From positions 30,694,988-30,758,987 of the forward strand of contig OX465584.1 of the NCBI GenBank assembly GCA_950022655.1: a stretch of DNA of 64,000 bases, written 5' to 3'. The position numbers and the translations under genes are program-made. This DNA is from Alentia gelatinosa. Taxonomy: Eukaryota; Annelida; Polychaeta; Phyllodocida; Polynoidae. Shown here piece by piece: positions 35,382-47,029 of this stretch (positions are counted from its first letter, which is position 1; each line of letters starts with the position of its first letter). The notes beneath the pieces are model-generated. The model was not told where the DNA came from. It did no database searches and worked only from the letters and a program-made list of their open reading frames with translations.

Positions 35382-37439
35382 TAACCATGTTTGCGTTAGA
35401 CATGTGGTACATCATTTATCGATATTATCCGCGGATTCATATGATAATTCATTGTTGAATAAAGATCCTGGGCTCGTTTTCTTTCCTCAATCGCGTTCAA
35501 TTATCCTTATCGTCAACAGGGAGAGAAATCCTCGTTATTTATTTCGATTGAGGTGTCCCGGAGACAGAATAGGCCTAAAAGGCACTTTGGGGGAGATTTG
35601 AACGAGAGGTTCTGATGGCTGCAAATGGTGCAAAGTGGTATTTTTGGGAACAGATTTCCTCAATCATAATTGTAAATGAATCTGTCTAAATTTTCCAGAC
35701 ATTCCCCAATTAACTTAGCCTATTTGTATTTGCGTGCATAACAAGCATATTTAAGCTGGTTTGAATTGATAAGTGATGCTGCTCGTGTTAATGTGTTTCT
35801 CCTACGAAACTCCAGGGGGGGGGGGGGTGGGTGCCGCCCGCTAATAAGAAAGGTGAAGGAGACTATCACCCCCAAGATAAATTATAAAACCCAAATTGGT
35901 CGCTGCACCATTCACTACGTTTCCCTGTTTTTGACGTCTCCAACCGGGAGCCGTTATGTCAGTTGTTTTCTCCATACCCTGTGAGTGCAGGTGTACAGGT
36001 AAACCATCTAGCCAGAATCTACAGGCTTTCCCCTTGTCCTCTACCCAAGGTGAAATGTTCCCCTCTTATATTGATTGTGTTACTAAGTTTGCATTGTGTT
36101 TGCCAACGGCTGACAATAAATGGTCTGTTCTTGATCTGTTATTCCATCTGTGTGACGATCCAGCTGGAAATGTAGGCGAACACCTAGAACATAGTCTGCA
36201 TGAGCATTATAGTTTAATAGTTCTGAGGTAGTATTGCCACAGCTCACAGCATACTTTGAGAAGGTGCAAGGTGTGGTGCCCTTTGAACAGCGCTGTATTC
36301 ATATCGGATTATATATCGAAGTGGGAACTATTTTCTTAGGCTAATGGCATAACATTCAGTGTATTACACCTACTGTCTGTTTTCCCATCAGTTGCTGTGA
36401 GAAACTTTAACTGTCGCATAATGTTTGTCATAAGATTTAAGTTCTCTGTGAATCATTGAATGGGATAGCATATGGCTAAGCATAAACACAATCGAACATA
36501 CGCTCTCACTAGCGAGCCCATACGCCGTGGACTTTAGCCGTTTAAATACGATTGCCTGTGGCAGGGCTTCATCTGTAAAGACTGTAAAGACGGACAACAG
36601 TATCCGTATACTGTTTGCTATAAAAACATCAAAGACGTAGTTATTCCTACACTCTGTGAAAATTGTATGTTCACTGATCCAATATTTCTTTGGAAAAAAC
36701 AGTTTTGGAAAAATACTGCCTTTAGGCATCATTCGCCCTAGGCCGATTGATGCCTCAAGGCATCGAACTTGAAGGGTTAAAAATCTTAATATGTTTAACT
36801 TGATTTTCAACTTCTTTCACTGCGAACATAAAATAAGTGTCTTTAAACTTTGAGCATTTCTAGGACTTTGGTCTCAGCTTGCTGAATATTTCAGCCAGCT
36901 ATTAGCCAGCCACACAGACCGGAACCCACCTTTAAAGAGAATATGAGGGATACCATAAAGGAGTAGATGTGATGAATGAAGATAAGGTTGAGGGAGATGG
37001 GCACAAAAGACTGCAAGGAATAGGTTGATGCACGTGGAGCAAGATAGACATGAGGGATACGGATGCTGGAGACGAAGAAATGTTGACAGTAAAAGAACAT
37101 TGACAAAGAGAATGAACAACACCAAAATCCTGAGGGGGTGTCAGCTGGAGAGGGGACAATGTGAGACAGAAGATACATGATCAGGGGCATACACACAGTC
37201 TGCACAGGTGGTACAAAATCCTCACAAGGATGGTCTGTAAACATGCTTTTTTGAATCTTGTTCCTACCAATTCCTTGCAATTCCACAAAAATAGATTGAG
37301 ACGCATATTAGCACCTATTTAGGGGAACAGGGCACACAGGTAGTCTCATCCTTGCTTCAGTGTCTTTCAATCAGGGAACTATGTCACCTCAAATAATTAT
37401 TCAATCTTTAAAAGCTAAGAACATTAGGGGGTGGGGGGC

Positions 37440-38240
37440 CTTTTTCTCCTGGACCCCCAAAAGGACACTTTGCCCTTGGACCCCTTGCAGCCTCCCCAAG
37501 TACTCTTAGATGTGTAACCATCAAATTCCCCTGAACAAAATTCTATATATACCTTGTACAATGTAAAAAACCAGTGCTTCTGCATGTTTTACCCCCTACA
37601 CTACAAGTCCAGGGGTAAAGCAAAGCTCAATCCTGGGAACAGCTTTTATAGTGTATAAAGTCCCAGTGTTTCCACTGCTTCTGCCTCGCTGGACCCTTCA
37701 GATGGGTTATGCCACTGGACCCCAGGGAATCATCCTATGGTGTGTAAAGCCCCTACCCCATAACAAACTCCTTAGTACAGCTTTTATAATGTATCAAAAT
37801 CGAATTGCTTCAGAAGACTGGACCCCCCTGCATCTTCAGGAACCTAGGCCAGGCTTTGTTACTGGACCTCTAGCAATATTTCCATAAAACCCTAGATGTA
37901 GTCCCCCTCCTTGAAATGTAATACTGGATACAGCTTGTATAAGTGCTCCCAGGGTTCCCCCCCTGGACCCCCAAGGAGGGACTATCCCGCTAGACCGCCA
38001 GCAATTTTCACATTTAATCTTAAGTGTGTAACGTCCTCTCCCCAAAATGTTATCCTGGATACAGCTTGTATAATGAATGAAATCCACGCGCTACCTCTAT
38101 CAAATTTAAGCGTTTTCGGGTACCTCCAGCCCCCATGGTACCTCCAGCAGGGGCTTCACTGGTGGACCCCTGCCGATCTTCCAAGGTGTACACCCCCCCC
38201 CCCCCCCAAAAAAAAATAATCCTGGGGACGCCCCAGTTGA
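37440..38240. repeat. Degenerate tandem repeat, about 130-190-bp units
   Basis: About five units recur with the anchors tcctggatacagcttgtata (or agcttttataatgtat) and ctggaccccc, at roughly 37440, 37632, 37771, 37925 and 38054. A C-run (38189 on) closes the array. It lies about 120 bp from the signal-peptide exon, inside the intron. Confidence 0.6.
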
Positions 38241-38362
38241 TATAAGGTAAAACGATCACTACGATATACGTGTTACCCGAAAGAGGATTATCTGTGGTTT
38301 TTAAGATACTGACGCCATTTTGCCCAGGTAGAGGTGGGTCCTAGGTTCACTCATTCACTCAC

Positions 38363-38516
38363 GTTGATTGAGTTCCTTTAGTGCCTCTCGCAGCCCTTCG
38401 CACATCTCCGTGACAGCCTCGGTTTCATCCTTGCAGAGCGTCCGGATATCGACACCGGAAGTCACGTGACTGAGCACTGCCAATAGGAGGAGCCAAGGTG
38501 CTAGAAACGGCCCCAT
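38363..38516 (-). CDS. YMRFamide precursor, exon 1 (signal peptide)
   Basis: First coding exon of the neuropeptide precursor. The ATG at 38514-38516 opens 51 codons plus one base, ending at a strong donor (CAAC|gtgagtg). The product begins MGPFLAPWLLLLAVLSHVTS, a typical signal peptide with hydrophobic core at residues 8-16 and likely cleavage near residue 20-21. It is followed by a short acidic propeptide with two cysteines (Cys28 and Cys39) and the end ALKELNQ. The donor is phase 1 (one base, C) and the acceptor at 28205 supplies GA, giving an Arg codon and an open frame through the whole repeat exon: 154 + 1841 bases divide exactly into 665 codons including the stop. An acceptor (ttttttcgttccag) precedes the ATG by 15 bases, so at least one noncoding exon lies further upstream. 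The link between the exons is inferred from phase, strand and content, not from a transcript. Confidence 0.88.
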
Positions 38517-38531
38517 CTCGCCTCAGCTCTT
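38517..38531 (-). other. 5' UTR part of exon 1 with upstream splice acceptor
   Basis: Fifteen bases (AAGAGCTGAGGCGAG) separate a pyrimidine-rich acceptor ending in ttccag (38532-38534 is its cag on the minus strand) from the ATG. This implies an upstream noncoding exon and promoter beyond 38.5 kb. Confidence 0.65.
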
Positions 38532-39568
38532 CTGGAACGAAAAAATAGATAATTGCTAATCATTTCAATCGAGTAGGAGGCATCGTATGTATAAGATTTT
38601 ATAGCCAAATAGTTTGAGACCATCAGTGCAGTGAATCAAGCAATCCATAATAAAGGGAGGTAGTATAGAAGATAATCTGAAAGCAATTCCTTAGTTGAGA
38701 ATTTCAAAAATAAATATAGGTATACTTGTTAGTTATATATCAGGCTAACAGTTTATATGACTTACGTGTTTTATTCACCATTACTACCCCAGTCATATCC
38801 CTACTACTTATATAATATAAATGTCGTTTATCAAAAACCCCAGTGAAATATCAAATCGCCTTCAATGTCATATAAAGATTTTTGTATCTGTCTATTGGCA
38901 TCTCAGCTCAGGCGCAGCTCTTTCCCTGTTCCATCTAACAGGGAGAGAGCTTCACCAGGGATTATCACAATCTCCAGCAAAAAAATTCTTGGCCTTAGTC
39001 TCACCGCAAGCACACATCAATGATTTATTTCAGGCGAGCCTTCAACCGAACAACGAAAAGTACTAAGCACTATACGAGTTATACTATGAGTAATACTTTA
39101 CGACTGCACTTATAAACGATCCTAGAATGTAGCTTTTTTGTGTCTGAGCTCAAACAGCGACTTCTGAATAATTGATGACTACCAATAAGCGCAGACTTGG
39201 TGGATTTGAGAATGCAGCATGATGCTCGACACGACTTAGAGATTGATGACTGGGCTGGGAGAGTGTAACGATCAGTTTGTATGATGTGTGGACGCCTGAT
39301 CACATGACTTCGTCTCCACTCCTCGTCTGTGAAGTAATAACACGTATCATCTGACGCCAATAATATAGCAGAAGTGAAGCCTGTCTCATCAGGCAAGTGA
39401 CGCGATATCTTCAGCAAAAAACATCCTCATCCGTGGGTGGACCTCCCCAACAACACCGTTTCCGGCAGGCTGCTTTGCATTTTTTGTCACCAGAGGGCAA
39501 TTGGGTGAATAGACGTTCAGCTGCCTTGCTGAGTGTGGAATTCGAGGAAATTGAAATAACTATGACAC

Positions 39569-39570
<2 letters not shown>

Positions 39571-39641
<71 letters not shown>

Positions 39642-39745
39642 TATATATATATACACATATATATATATATTAGTTATTTAGTTATATATATAGTTATATA
39701 TGTATGTATATATATGTATATGTGTGTGTGTGTGTATGTGTGTAT
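39571..39745. repeat. TA and TG microsatellite
   Basis: A long (TA)n run with embedded CACACA and then (TG)n. Confidence 0.95.
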
Positions 39746-40180
39746 ATGGTGTTTTTATCTGGTATACATGGTGCTCTTATCTCTCAAAATTCATCCATGA
39801 ACTTTATTCTCACCTATATCACAAAGGATGTTTCATTGTATTCAGAGCCAAGTTTAAATCATTATTCTCTGTTTCATTATGAAAATAGGATTCAAGCATT
39901 GACTATAAAGAAACACAACCATCCTTCTCCAAGGATTCCAGCGGCAGACATTAGTTATAATTCATTTCAAGTCATTTATAATAGTCTAATAACAATAGTC
40001 TAGTGTAACCCTCAGTCTCAGCTAGTGAGTGGTGTTTTCAAAAGCAAACACTGGACTGAAAGCTGACTGGGGTGTTGATGTGGGAGGTGTCTGTCTCTGG
40101 AGGGTCTTTGACATTTATCACCCGGAGTTCGTGAGCCAGTCGTGGGCTGGTCCCTAGACGATCCTCAATCTGTGAACTAG

Positions 40181-40193
40181 GGGTCAAAGGTCA
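40181..40193 (+). promoter_or_regulatory. DR1-type nuclear receptor element
   Basis: gggtcaaaggtca is a direct repeat of the AGGTCA half-site with one-base spacing, as bound by HNF4, RXR or COUP-TF type receptors. An ETS-like cttccgg and an NRF1-like tgcgcatg lie within 40 bp (40215-40230). It is 1.65 kb upstream of the signal-peptide exon. Confidence 0.3.
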
Positions 40194-42660
40194 GGTCCTT
40201 GAGGTGTGAGATCGCTTCCGGTCTGCGCATGTCTTGTATCTTTTGATTAGTAGTAGATATATTGTTCCAGGGTACATTTTACGAAGCCCTTCCTTTGTAT
40301 TCTACCTTTAACTTAGATAAAGGTACTTGGATTGAAGTGACGTAATCTTTTGATTCAAGTTCTAAAAGTATACAACAGTCGGAAACTAAAAATACTATTC
40401 CGCTTTAGTAGGTCAAGAAAGACAATCTATCTTGCAGCAGATTTTGGTGTCCGTGGGGTATGGTGTTCGTTGGCTGTGGATAATGATTCGGTCTTTTTTC
40501 TTCATTGTCTCATTATTATCAAATTTGCAATAGTTTGCTCGTACATTTAGTTTCCTTTCTAATGTCTTTGTCACGCTTATACCACATTTCACAAATCATT
40601 TATTTGTAGAGGTATTGAAACTAAGACTATTTCCTTGTGATTTATCAATCTCGAAAGTAAATGGAAAAATGCGAATAGACCTTTTCCCATACCAGATGGC
40701 GCTTCAGTCGGGGGCACGATAACGCTGGTGATACAGTTCCACCATGTCTGATAAAGGATTGTTTTTCCCTTCCCTCTATGATAAACGGTCATCATCTGAT
40801 ATGTATCGTCACAGATCTACGCCGCATCTGATGATCTTGCGATTTATATGTATATCGGATAAACATGATACCGGCTTTGGTTTAATTTTCAATTCGTTGA
40901 GGCTGTTAGGATATGCATATAGATATGAGTCAGAATGGATGAACGGCTGTGAAGAAAAGAATGTTTGGCGCGGGGAATGGAACAAAGTCTTCACAGCAGC
41001 AAACAACAAGAAGATGCATTGTGAAAAACGGGCAATTGGCAGTTAGCCACCTGCCCGGAGAGTGTAATGTGTGGAGAAGATCTATGACTATGTAGTAATT
41101 GGCATATAAGAGCATAATGAAACTTCATATTTCTCCTTGAAGTAATATTGTTTAGCCGCAATATCAATGTCGACATTAGTATGTTTATGATGGCTATATG
41201 CATACATACATGTACCGCATGTAAATTGATTAAAACGTGGACCAGGGCAACCACTGCTTGCGAAATGGCTCCGACATAGCAACGTCATGGCCTGAATGAT
41301 GAAAGATTCGGTTCCAGAGAAGGTCAGACTACAAAACTAAATAACTGCATCATCAGTGTGTCGTAATGTTGATAAATTCTGTTTCGTAGTGTGTCGGGAC
41401 GCTTGTCGTAGTGTGTTAGGAGCTCATTGGAATCCCGGTCTTACAAAACAATTATGAGGTATCCTTGGAAATGTGACAATGCACAGCAATGATATAAACT
41501 GCTCTATAATCAGGGACCTAAAAGATAACTTATTATTGACAAGTAAGTTTCCCATTGAAAGAAGAGTATCCCGACAGGACCACTAAGAACAGTGGAGCAT
41601 AACCACCAACTCAGCTGCTCATGTAATCTGCTTCTGGTAATATAAGATGCATAACTTTCTTTCTTAAATAAACACTGCTAAAACACAACAAAAGACGGAA
41701 TAAACTAAACCTTCCCCATCAAAGTTGCCTGCAGCCACACGTCATAGATTTTAGTTCATTACAACGTAATTAGTCAGTGAATCAGACTAATGGACCTCCG
41801 AAAGATATCTTTGGCATTTCTTCCGGATCATTGACTTAGATGTCAAAATCTTCAAGTCGTCTGATGCACCTCGCTCGTTGCTTATTGTGTTGAAGAGGTT
41901 GCACATTTGGTCTTGTCCCAGGAGTAACCTTTCTGTAAGAATAGTGTTTCAGCTGCCGACACACGAAAAGATTCCCAATGCAGCCATTACGCTGTCAGGT
42001 TCCGATCTTGTTCTCAGCTAGTGTCTGTTTCATGGTAATGTTTTCATGGCGGTTTCAACCACAACTAGGCTCAGAGTTCTGACTACAAGCAAATGGCGTT
42101 TTTGCCATTTGGAATCTGCATGTTTCAAAGATCTTAATGAAATGCCGGCGAACCAATCAGAACTCGTTCAAATGCACTTTGAGGCAATCAAATTAGGACT
42201 TGTATTGTTGTGTCTGATTACAGTGTCACAAAGGACAATCCCTAAGATGATGATATATGTGACTCTCCAGATGAGACGGCACATGACGGACATGTTGGGA
42301 GTAAATGAATACCTAGCCGTTATGTTAGCCTGAGGCTTAGAAAATGCTACCTCTAGTAAGAGTAAACGACAAGACAAGTATATCACAGCTAATGAATAAC
42401 GATCAATAGTTACAATACCAATATTTCAATAATTCATAGAGCTATGAGTCGTCATGTTAGTATTCGATTGTAGACCCTTAAATCGCTATGCCAATGTTCA
42501 GTGGTGGGCTGTGACGATATGATCGTGGTTTAAAAAATGTTAAGCATAGAATTACTATGCCAAGATTGGGTATATTTGCCTACAGTCCCTACAACAACAT
42601 CTAGAGCTTTAACCTTTAGATAATATTCCTACATGGTGCTGTATTTGGTTTTGTATTGAC

Positions 42661-42696
42661 CAACGAGTATAGAGAAAGCTTTCTCTATACTCGTTG
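42661..42696. repeat. Perfect 36-bp palindrome
   Basis: caacgagtatagagaaag is followed immediately by its exact inverse with no loop. The direct repeat tattgacc occurs at 42654-42661 and again just after, consistent with an insertion flanked by an 8-bp duplication. Confidence 0.9.
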
Positions 42697-43874
42697 TATT
42701 GACCTATAGAGCAGGTTCCCCAAGGAGCATACTACAGTGTAGCATGATCCAACAACCACTTCATCAATTCACACCTGAAGACTCAGCCGGGTGTAATTAC
42801 CAGTAATTAGAACCAGGACGCCCCAATGGCCGTCCCCAAACAGCTCCCCAGTCACAGCCCAATAACAGTCATCTCCTTGATTATTGATAACTAATCAGCA
42901 TAGACTCACAGTCTTAAGTAGGGCAGAGTATTAGGCTGATGATTTCCGATGGGACCAGTCGTTGTAGTCATATAGAATATCGTACGTTGTGTATGTTATT
43001 ATGTTAACTCATATGTAGTGCCAGGACATTAATATTGTGGAGAACGTATTCATTAGGCAATCTGATGAAATGAGAAGACATCAACTGTTTATGCTATTTG
43101 AGAAGTTTTCTTTGTTGTACTTTATGCCAATCATCATTTATATCTACCTTGAAATATCTGCTTCATGAGCCCTGACAGGACCATTTATAAAAATGGTTCT
43201 TGAATGGCAACAAGGTGCACGAATTCCCCAAAGGATAGCAGGTTTTGCACGCGTTTACGAATGAACGATTTAATTAGTCCCTGACCCTTCCTCTGTATTC
43301 ATGGGAAAGTAATCAATTATTACCCTAACTAGCTCCAACTGATCCCTTCTTCGTGAATTACCGCGGAATGACCGAGATCCCAACTGATCCAACCACCTGA
43401 GGTCCAGTTTTTTTCAAATGTCTCCGCAGCCTTTATTCTCATAGGGCTTTACAGATTTACACAGTTAATTATGCCCTCATTATAAAGCATTACATTCGAG
43501 TGTCGAATATGAAGCAATGTAAGAAGCAATGTAGGATGCACCTTATATTGCTGTACTTTTTTCAATGGCTCAATGTCTGACTTTCTCTATTACTTTCAAT
43601 AATAGAGTTCTGACTAACGTCGCAGATATCTAGATATAGTATCTTCCGTTGCCTGTCTCACGCTCTAGTATCTCTCCCAGCCCTCCCCTGTCTACTGTCT
43701 ATTTGAGTCCAATCATTTCCCTGACGACAGGTATCCATGATTAACTGTACACGTTTTGAGCTCATCCAAGATAATTACTGGTCTAAGCCCACACCCATAG
43801 CCGCTTAGTATGACCTCCCTTGGAATTTTCCCTGCCACTTGGTGGCAGGCCAGGTGAGCAGTACCCCCTCCCCC

Positions 43875-44010
43875 TTCCGCACTTCCGGATCGCGCCATCT
43901 GGGGAACAACGGAACATTTCCCATAATGCCGGCTGAGCACTTCCGGATCCGCTAATGTTGCAAATCCATGACACATGACAGATGTGGCGGTCATGTGACG
44001 TCACGGACCA
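43875..44010. promoter_or_regulatory. Promoter-like island
   Basis: Two ETS sites acttccggat (43881 and 43939) and a full CRE tgacgtca (43996-44003), with a cattatgggaa word between. A splice-donor-like ggccag|gtgagcag lies at 43855 on the plus strand. No linked coding exon was found. Confidence 0.35.
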
Positions 44011-44033
44011 GCGTCACTGGTCACTGGTAGTCG

Positions 44034-44124
<91 letters not shown>
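44034..44124. repeat. TG microsatellite
   Basis: About 45 uninterrupted GT dinucleotides, followed by a G-rich stretch. Confidence 0.97.
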
Positions 44125-44125
<1 letters not shown>

Positions 44126-45729
44126 TGTTGGAGGGGGGTGGGGTGGGTGTCGGATTTGGGGAAATGATGACGAACTCACAATTCTAGTTCTGATCATCGA
44201 TCATCGGGATACTACCAAATGAGTATCGTCCTAGTTTGCTTAGTTCACCTAAAGTGAGATATAGTAACGGTAATGATTGCATAGATGATGAATACAGGTG
44301 CATATCGGGTGAATGTCTTCAGTGTCCTTGCTGGTTCAGCACAATCCCAATTTTTGTATTTAGATACGAGCGATCACTGTTAGACAATTGGTATTTACTG
44401 AGCAGTTTTAGTCTTGTAGCAACATCAACAGACCATGGGAAATGCATCGTTGAACAGACTATAGTTGTTTTAGGTAAGCACTTAAGTTTTCAGAAAGCTG
44501 TCCCTATTCATGATCTAAAATGTAAATACAAGTCAAGTTCTATTCAATTATTCTTCCCTCAAGTATTACTACTTCTGTATTTTTGAGGATTACTTTTTTA
44601 CTTTCTCCTTTCGCGATCCGATCAGTGAGGTATAGTCGGGGGAATAATTTGTAAGTTGCTTGTCCTAGGTTAAGACCTCTGCCTTTCTGATATGTTAAGT
44701 CTGTGTTCAACTTGGCGGAATTCTGCAGATGCTGCCAGGGTGGTAATCTTAGGACTGTTTTCACCGGAATCAACCAGAATTCTACACAAGATGGTTGCCG
44801 ATGAATCGGGGACCAGCCCGAACCATCCCAGACAGCCCTACGTTAAAGAAACGTGCCGCCATCCTGGAACAACATAACCTTTACAGTGCTTGCTCACATA
44901 CCCTATATCTCATCGATTCTTTTTTCTCGTAATATCATTCAGCATTTGCTATAGTATGAGGCTCCACCAGCCCAACCCAATTCATTCAGATATGAACAGC
45001 CTGTTTGCGCTTTATTTGGTCGTTCTAAGACATGGCGAACCATAACAATTCGGGCAGACGACAAACGCTCTCCATTTGTGACAATGACAGGAAACGCGGA
45101 AATGGCGCTCCATCACCAGTAGATGGCGCTGTGGGTGACGGGTATTATCGTCTAATGTCCAGTCATTGTCTATAATGGCGAGAAACACGTAGATTTACGG
45201 ATATGTAAAGTGCTTCATATTGCTTGGAATAAATAGGGTTATATCACACCGTTACCTTAAGGCGCATCCTTGACTTCCACTCTAGCCATGTAGGAAAGCA
45301 GAGCAAGATTGACAAGCACCCCAGATTCATCTACAGATCATAAAAGAAAATTCATGTGCATTCAATGGTGCAAACAAGATAAGGGATTTGTTGAAGATAT
45401 TTTCTGGCAATTCCTTCATTCGGAAAAATGTGCCTGGAAAGTCATTTGCATTCAGACAATGAAGCAAGATATTTCAATGAAGGTTTAAACATTTTTCAGA
45501 ATATATCTACTAAGATTTGATAAGAGTCGAGTGCAAACGTCATTTCTTACAGACGTTATGCTTTCAATGACAATATAATGGTGACACAACATAGAGGACA
45601 TTTTGGGTGTACATGAATATCCTTTTCAGTACGAGATATAAAGAATGATACAAACAATGAAGATAAACAACTTCGAAATCTTGTGCAATTCGACGAGATC
45701 TCGTTTCACGTTTAAGGGCTCAGAAGTGT

Positions 45730-45961
45730 GTGTTGATGTCCCTGGAGTCGTCTCGAATTTCTGCGCTACCCAATGACGTTCCTACAGAAGTGATCTCGCA
45801 GTGGTACGAGGAGCTGATCGGGAGGCGATACGGGGACGCCCAGTGCAGCGTCTGTGGGCCCCACGAGGGACGCTGGGAACGCTGGGAGGATCCCCGCGTG
45901 GGAAGATACATCTGGGGGAATGCCCGTCATTTACCTGGCCCGACTATTGGGGTCAGGGAAG
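45730..45961 (+). CDS. Candidate exon of an unrecognised protein
   Basis: A plus-strand exon-like block with high GC and coding-like codon use, ending in a consensus donor GTCAGGGAAG|gtgagtc. From the ATG at 45736 the frame reads MSLESSRISALPNDV, then EVISQWYEELIGRRYGD, CSVCGPHEGRWERWEDP and RYIWGNARHLPGPTIGVRE. It has two Cys in CSVC and many Trp and Arg residues. Alternatively the exon begins at an acceptor tacgttcctacag-like site near 45785 (ttcctacag|AAGTG), or at 45715, since the frame is open back to 45667. The donor is phase 1. I found no convincing partner exon downstream in the window and do not recognise the domain. Confidence 0.5.
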
Positions 45962-46199
45962 GTGAGTCGCAGCCGGGTGTTTATAGATGGATGGCAGGAG
46001 TAGGAACGGTGACCCTACCCCTGAAATGTTCCCCGTCTTCCCATAATATTCATAGCAGTAACTTCACCCCATCCCCCGGCAGCTAACATACCCACAACAC
46101 CAAAGACACCCCCCCCTTCCATAAACACACACCCGTTCCGCCTCATGTATGCCATCCGCATTGCACTTATGCATCATAATAGAATGAGTGGTACATATA

Positions 46200-47028
46200 C
46201 AGTAAAACCCCTCTTAAGGGGACACCCTCCGTTCCGGGCCAACTGTCCCCTTAAGCGGGGTGTCCCCTTAAGCGGGGTGTCCCCTTAAGCGGGGTTTTCA
46301 GTATGCCAGTGGTTATACAATAGAGAATACCTACATAAATGAAGGAAACGATGGTTATTAGGTTAAAAGGTTCATTAATAAATAAGCAAATAAATATAAA
46401 TTATACAATAATAAATGAATATAAATGTACAAAAAATTAGAAATAAATAGATAAAAGAGGTTGAAGATGAATATGCCTCCCTTGTGAAATTTGCTCCTTT
46501 GTACACCCTCCTTTGAACACCCCCGTTCAATGTACCCAGCCGCCCCCCTCCCCCCCGAAGTCAGCAGCCCTATGACCGTGAGCCGCCGTGAGCCGCCCAG
46601 AGCCGCCCTGTGTCGCCCACCGCTAACCTGTAAGCGGACCTCTAACCCCCTACCTTCAACAAGGGCGAAAGTCGCTCATACTAATATCCACTCACTGTCG
46701 CCCGCCCAGAGCCGCTAGAGATGCGGGTATTACCTTGAAAAAACACACTCCGACCGCCTGGGCCCGCACGAGAATGATTTTCAGTATTTTTGATATGATG
46801 TCCCTCAAAACTGTTCCCTTAAGCGGGGTTTTTAAGCATTTCTGTACCGAAAAACTGTCCCCTAAAGCGGGGTGTCCCCTTAAGCGGAGTGGCCCCTTAA
46901 GCGGGGTTAAATTAAACTCTTAATAGAGGGAAAAATTTCCGTTCCGAGCAAATTGTCCCCTGAAGCGGGGTGTCCCCTGAAGCGGGGTGCCCCCTTAAGC
47001 GGGGTGTCCCGGAAGAGGGGTTTTACTG
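46200..47028. mobile_element. pogo/Tigger-like non-autonomous element
   Basis: 829 bp flanked by TA on both sides, with terminal inverted repeats CAGTAAAACCCCTCTT. The CAGT start and TA target site fit the pogo/Tigger branch of Tc1/mariner. No transposase frame is present. Blocks of ccccttaagcggggtgt are tandemly repeated near both ends, as if subterminal sequence had been amplified. The interior (46320-46790) is unrelated AT-rich then C-rich sequence. Confidence 0.75.
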
Positions 47029-47029
47029 T

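Larger units (their letters stand above)
28205..38362 (-). other. 10.2-kb phase-1 intron of the YMRFamide precursor
   Basis: Intron between donor gtgagtg (38356-38362) and acceptor tacag (28205). It holds two abutting TIR elements (34815-35381), an inverted repeat at 34001-34228, a degenerate tandem repeat next to exon 1 (37440-38240), an island with CRE and NRF1 motifs (32600-32715), and a candidate minus-strand terminal exon (31613-31856). The remaining sequence is AT-rich and I see no further exon that would fit phase 1 on both sides. Confidence 0.8.

Noticed and set aside
36388..36810. 140-codon minus-strand open frame
   Set aside because: No recognisable domain, ordinary AT-rich codon content, no flanking splice sites; overlapping neighbours on the same strand suggest chance.
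44236..44586. Frame with CIDDEYRCISGECLQ, reminiscent of an LDL receptor class A repeat
   Set aside because: Lacks the following Trp, Cys-Asp-Gly and Ser-Asp-Glu of the domain, and the rest is unrelated.
45720..45911. Minus-strand frame opposite the 45.7-kb candidate exon
   Set aside because: Shadow of the plus-strand frame, which has the better codon use and a splice donor.
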